Origin: Trichosphaerium sp. ATCC 40318
Lineage: Eukaryota; Discosea; Flabellinia; Trichosidae
Assembly: GCA_038496445.1 (NCBI GenBank)
Contig: JALMLS010000640.1
Span: 95,135 to 159,134, forward strand
Length of the DNA stretch: 64,000 nt
Reading direction: 5' to 3'
The notes under the pieces are model-generated. The model saw only the letters and a list, made by a program, of their open reading frames with translations. It did not search any database and was not told the origin of the DNA. This document shows, one piece after another, positions 35,583 to 47,057 of this stretch (positions are counted from its first letter, which is position 1; every line of letters starts with the position of its first letter). The translations under genes were made by a program, and so were the position numbers.

Positions 35583-36374
35583 AAAGTTATATTCACAAAT
35601 ACTTGTACCGTTTTTTTTTACTCGATACTAAAGTAACTCTGTTTCATACGTGATATGTGCCTGTCAATGAAGTTGATACACCCACAGAAGAAAAGCAAAA
35701 GTAGTGATCCTTTTTCTGGTCATTTAGAGCGCTTTTTACAAAACTCGCAAAGGTGTCACGCTGAAGCGTTTGTTGTCATTTTTGGCGTGTTTGCAATCAA
35801 AACTCACACTGTTTTGGCTTTTTTGCTCTCGCTCACAACGCTCCTGAAACGCACACAAATAGTCGAACTTGGCTCTCCTACGCATGTAAAGCCCACAGAC
35901 ACGGAAACATGTTAGCGGAAGTAGACATAGAGATGTATTTACAAACTTGCAACTAACGTTGTAGTGCACAAAATTGCACTGTACGTCTTTACATATGATT
36001 TTACACCAAACAGCAAATTAAGCATGCTGGGTAGTATTTAACACTTGTTGGCCATCGTGGTGGACATGACGTAATGCACGCAAATCGTAACTGCGTTTTT
36101 CAAAAACTATGCCGTTACAACTGATTGAGCAAACTTGATGTAAATATGAGTTCATGAATGAGACCCCTCATTAAGTCGCTTGTTATAAGTTTAATAAACA
36201 GATTTCTCACAGTTTATTTGCGTTCACATCACTTAAGAATAGCATTGCAGGCTATTCATACATTTAATTAATTCAAAAACCCGAAAGAAACGTATCGTCA
36301 AAGGTGCGAAGTTTGTTTACCTTAAATTGAAGAAAACTAACATACAAACCTGGTTAGAGCGATTAACGTACAAA
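35583..36374. other. Intergenic, no gene seen
   Basis: Contains an 86-codon frame at 35655-35915 with no domain and no splice support, which I do not accept as a gene. It should carry the promoter of the long F-box/LRR gene. Confidence 0.45.
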
Positions 36375-37907
36375 ATGGAAGAAAAAGACAAAGAAAATAC
36401 GAATATGCATGTATTCGACCTTACTGCACTACCAATCGAAGCAATAGTGCATATTCTGAAGCAAGGGACATACACGCTCCGATCAGCCCAAACATGCCAC
36501 CTTTTGCGAGATATTGTTCACAACCACGTTGGATACGGCCGTATCTACATCACAACTGAGAAAGAAGCTGGGTTGCTTGCAGGAAGTCCATTACTCCAGA
36601 ATACGACAATTGACTTACGCTATTGTGAGTCAGTAACAGATGAGGTCATTGAAGCATTGAATGGCGTACATAAAATCGTATTGCCAAACGCACATATAAC
36701 AGATGAGAGTATCAAAGCATTGGCGGGTGTACACACTATTGACCTGTATAAATGCAAATCAATAACAGATGAAGGCATTGCAGCATTGGTAGGTGTACAT
36801 GAAATTGGGTTATCATATACAAATGTTACAGACAAAGGATTGAAGGCGTTGGCAGGTGTACACACTATTAAATTAAATCAATGCAAATCAATAACAGATG
36901 AAGGTATCTCAGCATTATCAGGTGTACATGCTATCTATTTGCCTCAAACATCAGTAACAGATGAGGGTATCACTGCATTGGCAGGCGTACATACTATCGA
37001 TCTATCGTGCACAAGTATAGCAGATGGTATTACGGCATTGGCAGGTGTACATGAAATTGATTTATCACACACAAAAGTTACAGACAAAGGATTGAAGGCG
37101 TTGGCAGGTGTACACACAATCGACCTGTGCTTTTGTTCGTTAATAACTGATTCAGGCGTCGAGGCCTTGGCAGGTGTGCATGAGATTAATTTAGAAGCTA
37201 CAGAGATAACAGATGATAGCTTAAAGGCACTGACAGGTGTACACACAATCGGACTGAGTGATTGTGACTTTATAACGGGTGATGGCATTGCGGCATTGGC
37301 AGGTGTATATGAAATTGATTTATCATACACACGTGTATTAGATGAAGGTTTGATGGCATTGGCAGGTGTACATAAGATTGATTTAAAAGCTACAGAGGTA
37401 ACAGATGATGGCTTAAAGGCATTGACAGGTGTACACACTATCTGCTTAAGAAAGTGTGAGAGGATAACAGATGAGGGTATTAAGGCACTGGTAGGTGTGT
37501 ATGAAATTGATTTAACACACACACATGTATCAGATGAAGGTGTGAAGGCGTTGGCAGGTGTACATACTATCACCTTGAGCAGTTGTAAGTCAATAACAGA
37601 TAAAGGCATTACAGCATTGGCAGGTGTACATGATATAGATTTATCAAATACAAAGGTAACAGATGAAGGTTTGAAGGCGTTGGCAGGCATACATACTATT
37701 AATTTGGCGTGTTGTGAATCGATAACAGATTCCGGTATTGCAGCATTGGCAGGTGTACATGAGATTAATTTAGAATACACAAAAGTTACTGATGAAAGTG
37801 TTAAGGCACTCAAAGGTGTATATACCATCAAACTTGATGGCACTTCTGTGACAGCTGAAGTTGTTAAAGCTTTGAAGGGAGCCCACAAGGTTATTTACAG
37901 ACATTGA
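36375..37907 (+). CDS. Long F-box/leucine-rich-repeat protein with alternating repeat cassette
   Basis: Single exon, 510 residues from the ATG at 36375. F-box-like DLTALPIEAIVHILKQGTYT, then IVHNHVGYGRIYI and LAGSPLLQNT. About 20 leucine-rich repeats follow, alternating between 22-residue units with a cysteine (GVHTIDLYKCKSITDEGI) and 21-residue units with a threonine (GVHEIDLSHTKVTDKGLKAL). DNA of the units is also very similar, so the array expanded recently as a two-repeat cassette. Predicted solenoid with an F-box, i.e. a candidate SCF adaptor. Paralogous to the genes at 9339 and 28223. Confidence 0.8.
   Translation: MEEKDKENTNMHVFDLTALPIEAIVHILKQGTYTLRSAQTCHLLRDIVHNHVGYGRIYITTEKEAGLLAGSPLLQNTTIDLRYCESVTDEVIEALNGVHKIVLPNAHITDESIKALAGVHTIDLYKCKSITDEGIAALVGVHEIGLSYTNVTDKGLKALAGVHTIKLNQCKSITDEGISALSGVHAIYLPQTSVTDEGITALAGVHTIDLSCTSIADGITALAGVHEIDLSHTKVTDKGLKALAGVHTIDLCFCSLITDSGVEALAGVHEINLEATEITDDSLKALTGVHTIGLSDCDFITGDGIAALAGVYEIDLSYTRVLDEGLMALAGVHKIDLKATEVTDDGLKALTGVHTICLRKCERITDEGIKALVGVYEIDLTHTHVSDEGVKALAGVHTITLSSCKSITDKGITALAGVHDIDLSNTKVTDEGLKALAGIHTINLACCESITDSGIAALAGVHEINLEYTKVTDESVKALKGVYTIKLDGTSVTAEVVKALKGAHKVIYRH
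36560..37900 (+). repeat. Tandem LRR-coding DNA repeat, ~129-bp composite unit
   Basis: Within the gene, segments resembling ACAGATGAAGGTATT...GCATTGGCAGGTGTACA recur every 63 or 66 bp, pairing into a ~129-bp higher-order unit. One unit around 37005-37050 is a residue short (IADGI in place of ITDEGI). Confidence 0.75.
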
Positions 37908-38406
37908 CATCAAAAACAATTCGACACTCTTTATGTATACAGAGCTAGTTGAAGTTAGTTAAAACTTTCCTTTGTTTTAAAACCCACTAATAAACACCCA
38001 AACAAATTTCTGTCCAAGATGGCTACTAATTTGAGATACTGATTACACTTGTGTTACTTTAAAAAAGAAATGCACTGGACATTTGAACCTTACTGACACT
38101 TTTTTTAGACAAGACCTACTTTAAATCGTGGATTGATTATCAATAGATTCTTTGTAGAGATTGCTGACCAACAAGACAAAAGCACCTCACAAAGATTCGT
38201 ATATGAACCTTTCAAGTTGTGTATGTGACCCAGGTAGAGAAGGTGCATTTTGAATGTTCTCCATCATCCTACGTTTTCACTATAATGATTACATGTGGGA
38301 AAAATCAAATGATGATCATTAAGAACGTAGGAAGATGGCTCAATTCAATGAACTTAACTTGACTTGATACTGACTTTCCAACGTTTCCTGCTACACTGTA
38401 CAGCAG
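37908..38406. other. Intergenic with hairpin upstream of an F-box-like gene
   Basis: No coding exon seen. The notable feature is the inverted repeat at 38261-38338. Confidence 0.45.
38261..38338. repeat. Inverted repeat, 15-bp arms with extended pairing
   Basis: CCATCATCCTACGTT (38261-38275) pairs with AACGTAGGAAGATGG (38324-38338) at 14 of 15 positions, and the inner flanks (TATAATGAT / ATCATTAAG) extend the stem. It lies about 70 bp before the ATG at 38407, so it may be in the 5' leader. Confidence 0.5.
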
Positions 38407-39417
38407 ATGGAGATTAACGCTGATGTTGTGTATCTTATATCAGAGTTTCTACCTATACAAGCGATTGTGAACTTCAGAATAACATCAACACAGTTTTGTT
38501 ACCTCCCATGGACAAAAAGGGATCTAAGACATAAAACTGTGTTTGATGGCTCCAAATACATGCATCCTGAACGCTCATTGGCTATTTTCATAAACGCGCC
38601 GTTAAAAACCCTAAAACTCCACTCGTTTACCATAGACCATAACTTACAGCGTGACGCAATACTCTCATGCTCTAAAACGCTTCAGCAAGTTCATTTAGCT
38701 TTTCTTCCTTCAAAAGGCGCAGAAGCGATAATAAAAGCGTTGGAGACGTGCACAAGCCTGAAGAGGCTCCATTTGTCTCCTCAGATTGGCCCAGAAGCTA
38801 AATCCATATTCACTATGCTGGCTTCTTCAACAGTTAATGTAGAACGACTGGTACTTTCAGAGTTTTTCTTTGGCTGGACGGCACTCCTCAGAATATTTAC
38901 GTCTAAATACGTATCTGTTGATATAACAGGTAATCCACAAACAGAAAAACCATTTCCGGATGCAATCACGTGTGTAGAAAAACGTGACGGATCGTTGCAA
39001 GTTTGTTTCTTTGAAATGAGACAATTCAATTATTCTGGAAAAGGTGGAGGCCGTCGTACTGGTAACAAGCTTCAACCTTGTTCGTTCTCAACAGGAGAGC
39101 GTCTTAAGGCTGATTATTATAAAGGCTCTATCAGTATTCACTCTCGGATTATAGAAGTAATGGAAGTCAACGCAGAAGGATATGAATCTATTCAATTTAA
39201 TGGAGAAATGAACACTTATAGGTTTTTCGATGAATACTCTCCACCTGCTCATCGAGGTCACCCCATATTTTATAGGCGTACTAGTACGCTTCCCACTATT
39301 GATCAATGTTTAGCAACAAATAGTCAAGCTTTTGCCGTTATATGGTGGTTTTCAGTAGAGGAAGAGGTAAGTGAGCCCAAGATTGTATGTCAAGTTAGCA
39401 TACCAGAAAATTGGTGA
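38407..39417 (+). CDS. F-box-like/LRR-like protein
   Basis: Single exon, 336 residues. The N-terminus (DVVYLISEFLPIQAIVNFRI) fits an F-box-like helix set; residues 60-160 contain weak leucine-rich repeats (LKTLKLHSFTIDHNLQRDAI, LQQVHLAFLP, LKRLHLSPQIGPEAKSIF). The C-terminal half (SLQVCFFEMRQFNYSGKGGG onward, ending VSIPENW) looks beta-rich and is not recognised. No sequence kinship with the GVHTIDL-type F-box genes beyond architecture. Confidence 0.6.
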   Translation: MEINADVVYLISEFLPIQAIVNFRITSTQFCYLPWTKRDLRHKTVFDGSKYMHPERSLAIFINAPLKTLKLHSFTIDHNLQRDAILSCSKTLQQVHLAFLPSKGAEAIIKALETCTSLKRLHLSPQIGPEAKSIFTMLASSTVNVERLVLSEFFFGWTALLRIFTSKYVSVDITGNPQTEKPFPDAITCVEKRDGSLQVCFFEMRQFNYSGKGGGRRTGNKLQPCSFSTGERLKADYYKGSISIHSRIIEVMEVNAEGYESIQFNGEMNTYRFFDEYSPPAHRGHPIFYRRTSTLPTIDQCLATNSQAFAVIWWFSVEEEVSEPKIVCQVSIPENW

Positions 39418-39583
39418 TTTTTTTCAAATGTCACAGTAGCTCATAACGAATAAAGAAGAACCCAAATATCCTCTAGTTGTTTACATATTTCCAAAAAAAA
39501 GCTTTAAAAGTCACGTGAAAACATCAAAGAAGCAGGTGGCTCACATGCCGTTCCATAACTGCTTTTTTGGATTTATTACTAAT

Positions 39584-40278
39584 TTAGAAGCCTTGTCCAG
39601 TAAAAGTTATCTCTTTTCCTGTTAGAGCATGGTCCGGTACAAGCATAAAGTTAGTAGTGAGCTGTTTAAGGACACCCTTTGCTACTTCTTCGGCCTTTAC
39701 CAAAAACTTATCATACTCAAGCCAATCGGCTTTTTTTCCATAATTTCCGTGGCTGCCTACAGCAAAAAAAAAAGTTGTCAAAAACCACTTCTGTTTTTAT
39801 TTCAGAACGTGCGTACCTCCTTTAAAAGTACCAACGAAGTTACCAGGTGGATCTTCATAGCCTATCAAACAAACAAGAAGTTACTGACCGGTCAGATTTG
39901 CTGAAAAATCCAAATACAAAGCAAGAGCTAGAATTTACCAGGAATGTTGAGTGGCATAGCAACTTCTGATGTTACGTATAATAATACTTCTTTAGTCTTA
40001 GATTCTCTTAACAGTACTATGAACGTATACTCACAGCGTCCACGGGCAGCTCTGTATCAACGGTGAGAAGAAAAAACGGTTTTACAGTAAAAAAACTTTT
40101 GTACTTTACTATGTTATCTAATGATAATATCTCAACATCACCACACGTGAATACTTCTCGCACGTGAGCCTTTGTTATAAGAGGACCCATTATACTTGTT
40201 ACAGTTATTGTTTCACTAAATAGCACGTGTTAAACCTTTAATTATTACAAAGGAAACAACAGGAGCGTACGCTGACAT
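39584..40278 (-). CDS. Small RRM-like protein
   Basis: Exon 1 encodes only MSA (40278 onward) and joins across a GTACGC...TTTAG intron to ETITVTSIMGPLITKAHVRE then VFTCGDVEILSLDNIVKAA. After a second intron the frame continues RGRCEYTFIVLLRESKTKEV and LLYVTSEVAMPLNIPG; later exons give YEDPPGNFVGTFKGGSHGNY and a C-terminal part ending EITFTGQGF. About 150 residues. The beta-alpha-beta-beta order (ITVTSI, KAHVREVF, VEILSL, YTFIVLL) resembles an RRM but the aromatic RNP residues are poor, so RNA binding is only a suggestion. Confidence 0.5.
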
Positions 40279-40541
40279 TGTAGTTTACAAAACAGTTACA
40301 AATTAAGTCAGAAGATGTTGTTCACATGATTGTCAAGTAAAAACTTAAAAAAGAAATCTCATTGCTTTCTCTCACTTGTATGGTTACTACGATTTTTCTG
40401 TTCGGGTTCTGCTAACTCCGTGAGATTTTAATGACAGGGAAAGTACTTTTTGAGACCAAGAAACTACTGTGAAGCTGTTGCTGTTATGACGTTTGTGCTT
40501 CCAGTTTTTGTTGAAGCTGTTTTTTTTTGGAGTATTTTATT

Positions 40542-43500
40542 TTACATTGAGTCACTCACTTCTATCGCTCTTTGAGCTACTCCTTCATCAGGTATATCTA
40601 CATATTGTTCTATACAATCTAATCTTTTACATACATCAGCCATACAAGGTCTTTTTGATGAATCAAGTTGCCAACAATCTGTCATTATATCAGCATATTG
40701 TTGTGGTGTCTTATTTATATCTATTGTTGAACAAAGTCCTGTATTTCTTATCTCTACAGCGAGAAGTAATAAATCCTGTTTATCAGGATATGGCTCCTCT
40801 TCATGAAATACCTCATACTAAGCAAGCATTACTTCAAAAAAAAACAGTTTCAAAGCAAGTGCACAAAACAACAAAACTTCAGCTCTTTTTTGTTGGTCTA
40901 CAGGAAAATCTTTGTCATTTACGGAACGTACCAAAACACTCGCAAATGCCCATACATCTGAGTCTTTAGAGTAAATACGTTTGAAGCACTCAGGAGCCAT
41001 CCATCTGAAATAAAAGTTAGAAGTGTTGTTACTGGAATATTAGTAAGCAAAAATAAGTAAGTGTACCTGACAGGTCCTACAGCGTTTGTTGTTACACCAT
41101 ATTCTTCAATACCAACAATCCTTGACATACCAAAATCGCTTATCTTTGGGTTTCTGTGTTCATCCAGCAAAACATTTCGTGCAGCCAAATCTCTGTTAAA
41201 GACATTAGCGATTAACAAATGTGAACAAAAAAAATTGAAATAGAGGTGCTTTTAATGTATTGTTGATAAGGAATAATTGAGTTATATCTTACCTGTGTAC
41301 AACATCACCATTATGCAGATGTAATAGACCTTGACCTATACCTCTAACAATGTTTTTTTTCTCATGCGGACTTAAAAAAATGTTTGGATCATTACTGAAT
41401 AATAACTTATCAAGAGATCCACCTTAAAACACGCAAACTATAAGATACAAACAGGATTAAATAACAAGAATATAACACGTACCCGATAAGTACTCTATAA
41501 CCAAGAGATAATCCGTCTTGTTCTTAACACTTGCTCCCAAAATCTAAGACTTTTTTAGAACATTCATTGCACGTGTTGTTTGTATTTCAAATACCTGTGT
41601 CACGTTCTTATGTGGTTTTAGTTCTACCATTACTTTGGCTTCTTCTAAGAACGTTTTACCAGCTCGAACATCCGCACAGTACTTGATAGCAACCTTAACA
41701 TCCTTGTACTGACCCATTAACACTATACCAAAACTTCCTAAATGTTTATTAACAACACAATGTGCCTTTTACTCAAATACCTTCTCCTAGCTTCTTTCCA
41801 AACTTTATCTTATCACAATCGAGTATCCACTCAGGATTAAGAATATTATCAAGAGCGCTAGATTGGCTGCTTTCTTATTGAAAAAAATCAGCAAAAAAAA
41901 TAAAAAAAATCAACCCTTCCACGTGCAGTTCACGTGAATTTTGAAGTTGAGTGAGAAATATAATTAGGAGTTTTTTGTTTGAAATTGTGATAGTAAGTTC
42001 ATTACCTTCGCTTATCATTGTATCATAGTTCTCTTTCATTTTTTTTTCCTTTTGTTTGGATCTCTTAGTTGTTTTTATTTCGCCACTACTATCTTCTTCT
42101 TCGACATTAACAGAAGAAACAGTACACTAAATCGGTAGTAAGTACTGTTATATCTTTTCTATTTGATACAACATACCCATAGGCAATACAACGCCCAGCA
42201 TCCACCAACTGCTGCACATACCACTAAAAGTAGTACAAATATGGTAACCCAAATATAGACTTCTCCATGGCTTCCTACCTTGGTTAGCTACAAAACTTTA
42301 CAATCTGCAACTTACCTTGTTTTTCGGGAATGTATACACTTCCTACGGGCTTCATGCAATTTGAGGTTGTTAAGTATTTCAAGTTATGAGTATTGTCCAG
42401 TAATACTGTTTCAACAAACTGTTGTTCTTTACGTCGGTCCAGAGTTACTATCTACAACAGTCTCAGTATGTTACATATGGTCACTTATACCGTACGTGTT
42501 TGCCAGTAGTAACGAAGATGATATCAGAATCAGGACTGGTAGTCTGAGAATATCATAAGCTGAACAGTGTTGAAAATAAGAAAAAGTGTTTTTTTGCCAC
42601 TGAAGAAAACTGTAAGTACCGCCAACCCCCAGCACGTCTCAAAAGCGTGCGTAGTATATAAAATATTTGAGTAACTAGATTCATTCACATGATATTGATA
42701 TATAGTCGCATAAGAGTTTGCACCAACACCACAATAAACAAACGTTTCTATATACAACAAAATTATCAAAAAAATGCAAAGCATAAGCAGCCACTGATTT
42801 TACGAACCTGAGCCTTGAATTCTGGTTACCCCTCGAATAGAGTTTTCAGCTTCATATACTTCTTCAGTAACCCCGTTGCGTATTACCTTATTCAATTATA
42901 AGTCTTTAGTGTCTCTTTTGTTGATATAGTGAATAGAATTCAATCACAGGAGCACTTATTTCTGCGGTTGTATAAAGCGTACCCACATCCCTTCTAGCCC
43001 TGTGATAACAATAGTATCCTCATTTATCCACTCAATATTGTGTATTGTATTCGTGCTATCTATACCAGTTTGAAACGCTATGAGCTTACGCACATCAATT
43101 AAGAAACAACACAAAAAAAAATAAGAAAAAAAATTGGTACGTACTGTGACGTTTGTTGTTATATCGAAAGTAATCAATTGATATGTCTTCCCGTGTGTTA
43201 AACAAAGTGATATCAAATGTGTATCGTTCGATCCTAACCCATGAAAACTATCACACCTAAAAAACAAAAAAAGTCAAAAAAAAAAAAAAAAAGAACACCA
43301 TTGCTAGTGTCAAGCAAACGAGGCGAAAAAAAAAGAGCTATCACGTGATTTTGAAAAAAAAACGTGATAAGAAAAACCTCTAATGCTAAACGAATTTGTG
43401 TTACGCACTCGGATGACTCTATCGGAACCCTGTCTGGGACAACAACATCATTGATAACTAATACAATCTCCGGTGGCTCAGTTTTGAGCAAATACAGCCG

Positions 43501-43852
43501 ATCTTTTACACTAAAATCAAATAAGCGCTTGCGTAACCTTCTACAACATCATTACGATGTAAATCCATTAATCGATGACATTGTCGATTTGTCCCATGCT
43601 CGAAAAGTAGTGCAGTTTGTAATGATATCATGTGATATGCTAGAATTCACGTGACATTGTTGTATGGTATGGTATCCCGTCGATTTTTGAACATCAACTG
43701 CACAAACAAGAGAAATTCAGTAATAAGACCTATAAAAGTTTTCTGTGTATCTTTATAAACTAACCTGCATAAAGACACTGCGTAGCACGTGCCGGTATTG
43801 TAAAAAAAACCACTATGCAAAAAAGTTGTAGTAAACGCCAATTGTTAGCCAT
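40542..43852 (-). CDS. Receptor-type tyrosine kinase-like membrane protein
   Basis: The first exon encodes a signal peptide (MANNWRLLQLFCIVVFFTIP). The extracellular part, in many small exons, contains beta-propeller-like strands (LISLCLTHGKTYQLITFDIT, WINEDTIVITGLEGMWVRFI). A single transmembrane helix (VYIWVTIFVLLLVVCAAVGG) lies near 42190-42270. The kinase domain has the Gly loop GSFGIVLMG, VAIK lysine, EEAKVM glutamate, VHRDLAARN with the AAR tyrosine-kinase signature, DFGMSR, and GPVRWMAPE, then YADIMTDCWQLDSSKRP. It ends AQRAIEVSDSM. HRDLAARN and PVRWMAPE favour tyrosine specificity over TKL-type. Phosphorylates unknown targets in response to an unknown ligand. Confidence 0.8.
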
Positions 43853-44534
43853 TATTGTCTTGAAGCAATAAATATTGGCCTTTTCTGTTTGTGTATTGCT
43901 TTCGAAGATACAGTGAGAAGATGTTTAAAACGTTTCGTACTTTTGTGTTTCAAAAAATCTTGACTGGCGGATACTTTTTTGCTTAAAATCTAAGGTTGTG
44001 ATATCACTGATCTTAAGGGCTCGTGCCCTCCTTGGAAGTGCGCAAGATGATTACTAACAAGGCATTGCTAATGCTGTCAGAAGCTGAGCACTGTACCAGG
44101 CCGTACAAAAAAGTTGTGATTGGCTGTTCGTTTACACGTGGATATGACCCTCATACGCATGTGAACAAAGAACCGCCATTTGTATGTTCTTAGGTGGCAG
44201 AAAAAATTAGTCTAGCTCCGCGAGATTTTACATAGAACGTAATAGAAATAGAGGGCTATGTCTGAGAGTTACGTTAATGGTAATTTGACGCTATAGCGTT
44301 CACTGATCACGGGTTGTGGCTATTTCGTATCAAATTACTGTTAATGGATCATTCCATTTAGCATGTGTTTCGCTGCCTGTAATAAAGTAAGGACGCCTTA
44401 CATAACACAGTGTGTTGCACATAAGGTACAATGTGTATGGGTGCATTGTAGAGTATAACCAGCGGTGTGAAGTCACAAGGTGGCACTTAGGCTATCAAAT
44501 TAATTGAGTTTGTTATTTTTTTTTTTTACAAAAT
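43853..44534. other. Intergenic, no gene seen
   Basis: About 680 bp upstream of the kinase and downstream of the FYVE gene. I see only short frames. Confidence 0.45.
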
Positions 44535-46937
44535 TTATTCAATTAATACATCTTCAGACTCGACTTCTTTTTCCTCTTCTTCAACAGCAGGTTCTTCGCC
44601 ATCTCCATTTTCTTCTGGTTCAATCGTAGGTATCCCATCAGTCTCATCATTGTTCTTGTTTTCTTCAGTTTTGATAGTTTGTACTTCTTCAGTCTCTTTG
44701 TCATTTTGGTTTTCTTCTGTTAGTTCTGTCACAGCTTCAGGCTTTTTGATTTCTTCTGTTACGATGGTAGGTAAATCCTCGGTAGTTTTTGGTGCACGTT
44801 TTCTACGATATCTAGTAGGTAGTTTCCTTCCTTTAGGACCCTTAGGTCGTGCTCTCTGTACAACATCAAGGCGAGCTTTTATTGACACTTTTCCAAATTG
44901 AGGATCTTCGTAATAAGCTTGAGTAACTGCAGAGTCTTCCAAAGTATTGCTATCACTCTCATCATCTTCTTTATTACTTACAGAGACCCCAGAAGATCTT
45001 GGAGGCGGTGGACCACCAAACATACCCTTTGAAATGAAGTATAAGCGCACAAGCACAAACCCACAACTTTTGAAAAGAAAAAAAGAAAAACATTTTTTCC
45101 ACTTACACCTCTCATAAGCATGGCTGCGACATTCTTCCTCTTTTCATCCTTATCTGCTACAACAATTTTGATGGCACTCCTTTCTATTTTGTTCTCTTTC
45201 TTTTTCTGGTTTTCTTGTAGAGCTTTTAATTTTACAGCAATCGATCCATTCGACCTAGGCTTGACTGGTTCTTTTTCTGTCGCAGAAAAAAAAATTAGAG
45301 AAAAAACCTTAACGACTTCACAAGACAATTGACGTACTCTCTTCCTTAGCCTCATTTTGCTTCATTGTTTTCTCCCAACGTGAGCTTATTGGTACTGCAT
45401 TTGTATTAGATGTAGCTCTAGGGAATGAACTCACAGGTCTTGGAGGATCTTGTGATTTTTTTGATTGCATTGAAGCTTCCCATTTTGTTCCTAAACTTTG
45501 TAGCCTTGTTCTTGGTTGAGTAGGAGCCCTCGGTTTTGGTTGAGATTGAGTATTTGCCTTTGCCTCCCACATTGCAGCCAGTTTCTTAGCGTTAGACGCA
45601 CGTCTTTGTGGAGGTTTATCTGTTGTGTTGGAGGATGGTACAACTGTTGGTGTTGGTATTGGCTTTGGTTTTGGTTTTTCGATTGGTTTTGTTTTAACAT
45701 CTTCATCAACCTTTTCTACCTCATCCTTCTTTCCAACTTGTACTTGTTCTTTTGCTGATTCAGTAGTGGCTTTAGGTTCTTCTTCTTTTTTTACATCTTG
45801 GGAAATCTTTATATTCTTGAGTGGTGACTCCTGGTTGTAAAAAAAAGAATCATAAGTTTTGTGACACTTCTGATTTTTTTTTCGAATCGCTACGTACTCC
45901 TTTTTCGTTAATGGTAGCTGTTAAAAATTTTGTTATGTACATTGAATCTCTTAACTTAGCTTCCTGTCTTCTTGTTTTACGCTTCTCTTCTTCTTCAGCT
46001 TTAACTTGCCTTTAAAAAAAATGAAACAGTTAGAAACGCTACAATACCTCAAATGTCTTACTTTTCTAAAGATTCTAAGTCGACTTCTTTGCCACATACT
46101 GAAGTTGACAATTCAACTCTCCGCGTTGTTTCTTTCTCTTGTTCAGCCTTAGATAGTACCTAACATCGTTTAAATAAAAACCAAACAAGTGGGAGCGCGT
46201 ATGAAACGGTTTTTTTTCAAACAGCTGCTTACTTTTTCAGGCTTTTCACGACGCAAGCCGCTTGGTTTTGCAGCTTCCGACGCTCTCCTGAAGGGAACCC
46301 ATGACCAGGAACTAGATCTTCCAACTCCTTGCGCTTTATCTATAAAAAGTCTTAGCACAATAAAAATAACCGCTTGTCACGTGATAGTAATACGTCACAA
46401 CTTCTTTTTTTTTGAAAAAAAGTTTCGTGCACCTTTAGGAAGCATGTTGGGTCCAGAATTTGATAAACGAAATGCTCTACGTATAGAACTCATAGTGGTA
46501 GTTGTAACAGACTCATTTGGCCTAAGTTTGAGGGTAAACTTACAAAGTTTTTCAACTCAAATGTCAAAGCGTACGTCGGATCAGAAGGTTCTGTACAACA
46601 TCTACAACATACCCTTACTTTAGTCTTATAACCGAATTGTGGTAAAGGAATATAAAAACAAGCGCAATCACCACAAAAAATACCACCACACTTACGACAG
46701 TGATGCTATAATATAATTTTTAGTAAGGTTTAAAGATAAGAATTTGATGATTTCTTTAAAGAGTGGAATTCTCTCCAAATACGCACGCGTCTAACGAATA
46801 CACCAAAGGAAGAGCCACAGAACATACACTTATTAAAGTCCTTATTATCAAGCCATTCTGGCTTTACCTTTAAGCATAAATGTTAATTATTGCACGTGGA
46901 GGTCCTAACACGTGGTACTTACCTGCTTGGTGGCCAT
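44535..46937 (-). CDS. FYVE zinc-finger protein with disordered tail
   Basis: The first exons read MATKQ, then VKPEWLDNKDFNKCMFCGSS, FGVFVRR joined to HHCRKCGGIFCGDCACFYIP and FGYKTKVRVCCRCC: WxxD, the R(R/K)HHCRxCG core and eight cysteine ligands, i.e. a FYVE domain that binds phosphatidylinositol 3-phosphate on endosomes. A coiled-coil segment follows (VKAEEEKRKTRRQEAKLRDS), then a Pro/Lys-rich disordered region with KLAAMWEAK and RWEKTMK motifs, a segment LDVVQRARPKGPKGRKLPTR resembling a capping-protein-interaction motif, and a Glu-rich tail. Multiple introns. Endosomal localisation is well supported by the domain; the rest is inferred. Confidence 0.82.
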
Positions 46938-47057
46938 ACCTTACCTGCTGTGTTAAACAATATGCTCGTCAGTTAAGTGAATGTTAAGGTGATACCACGT
47001 TATATTACGGCATTATTGGTGGGTATTACCCCGACGTTTCTGCGTGTATGTTGCTGA

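Noticed and set aside
35655-35915. 86-codon plus-strand frame after the acidic protein
   Set aside because: No domain, atypical composition, no splice signals linking it to neighbours.
36944-37888. Long minus-strand open frame (314 codons) opposite the F-box/LRR gene
   Set aside because: It is an antisense shadow of the tandem repeat; the plus-strand frame has the F-box and LRR motifs.
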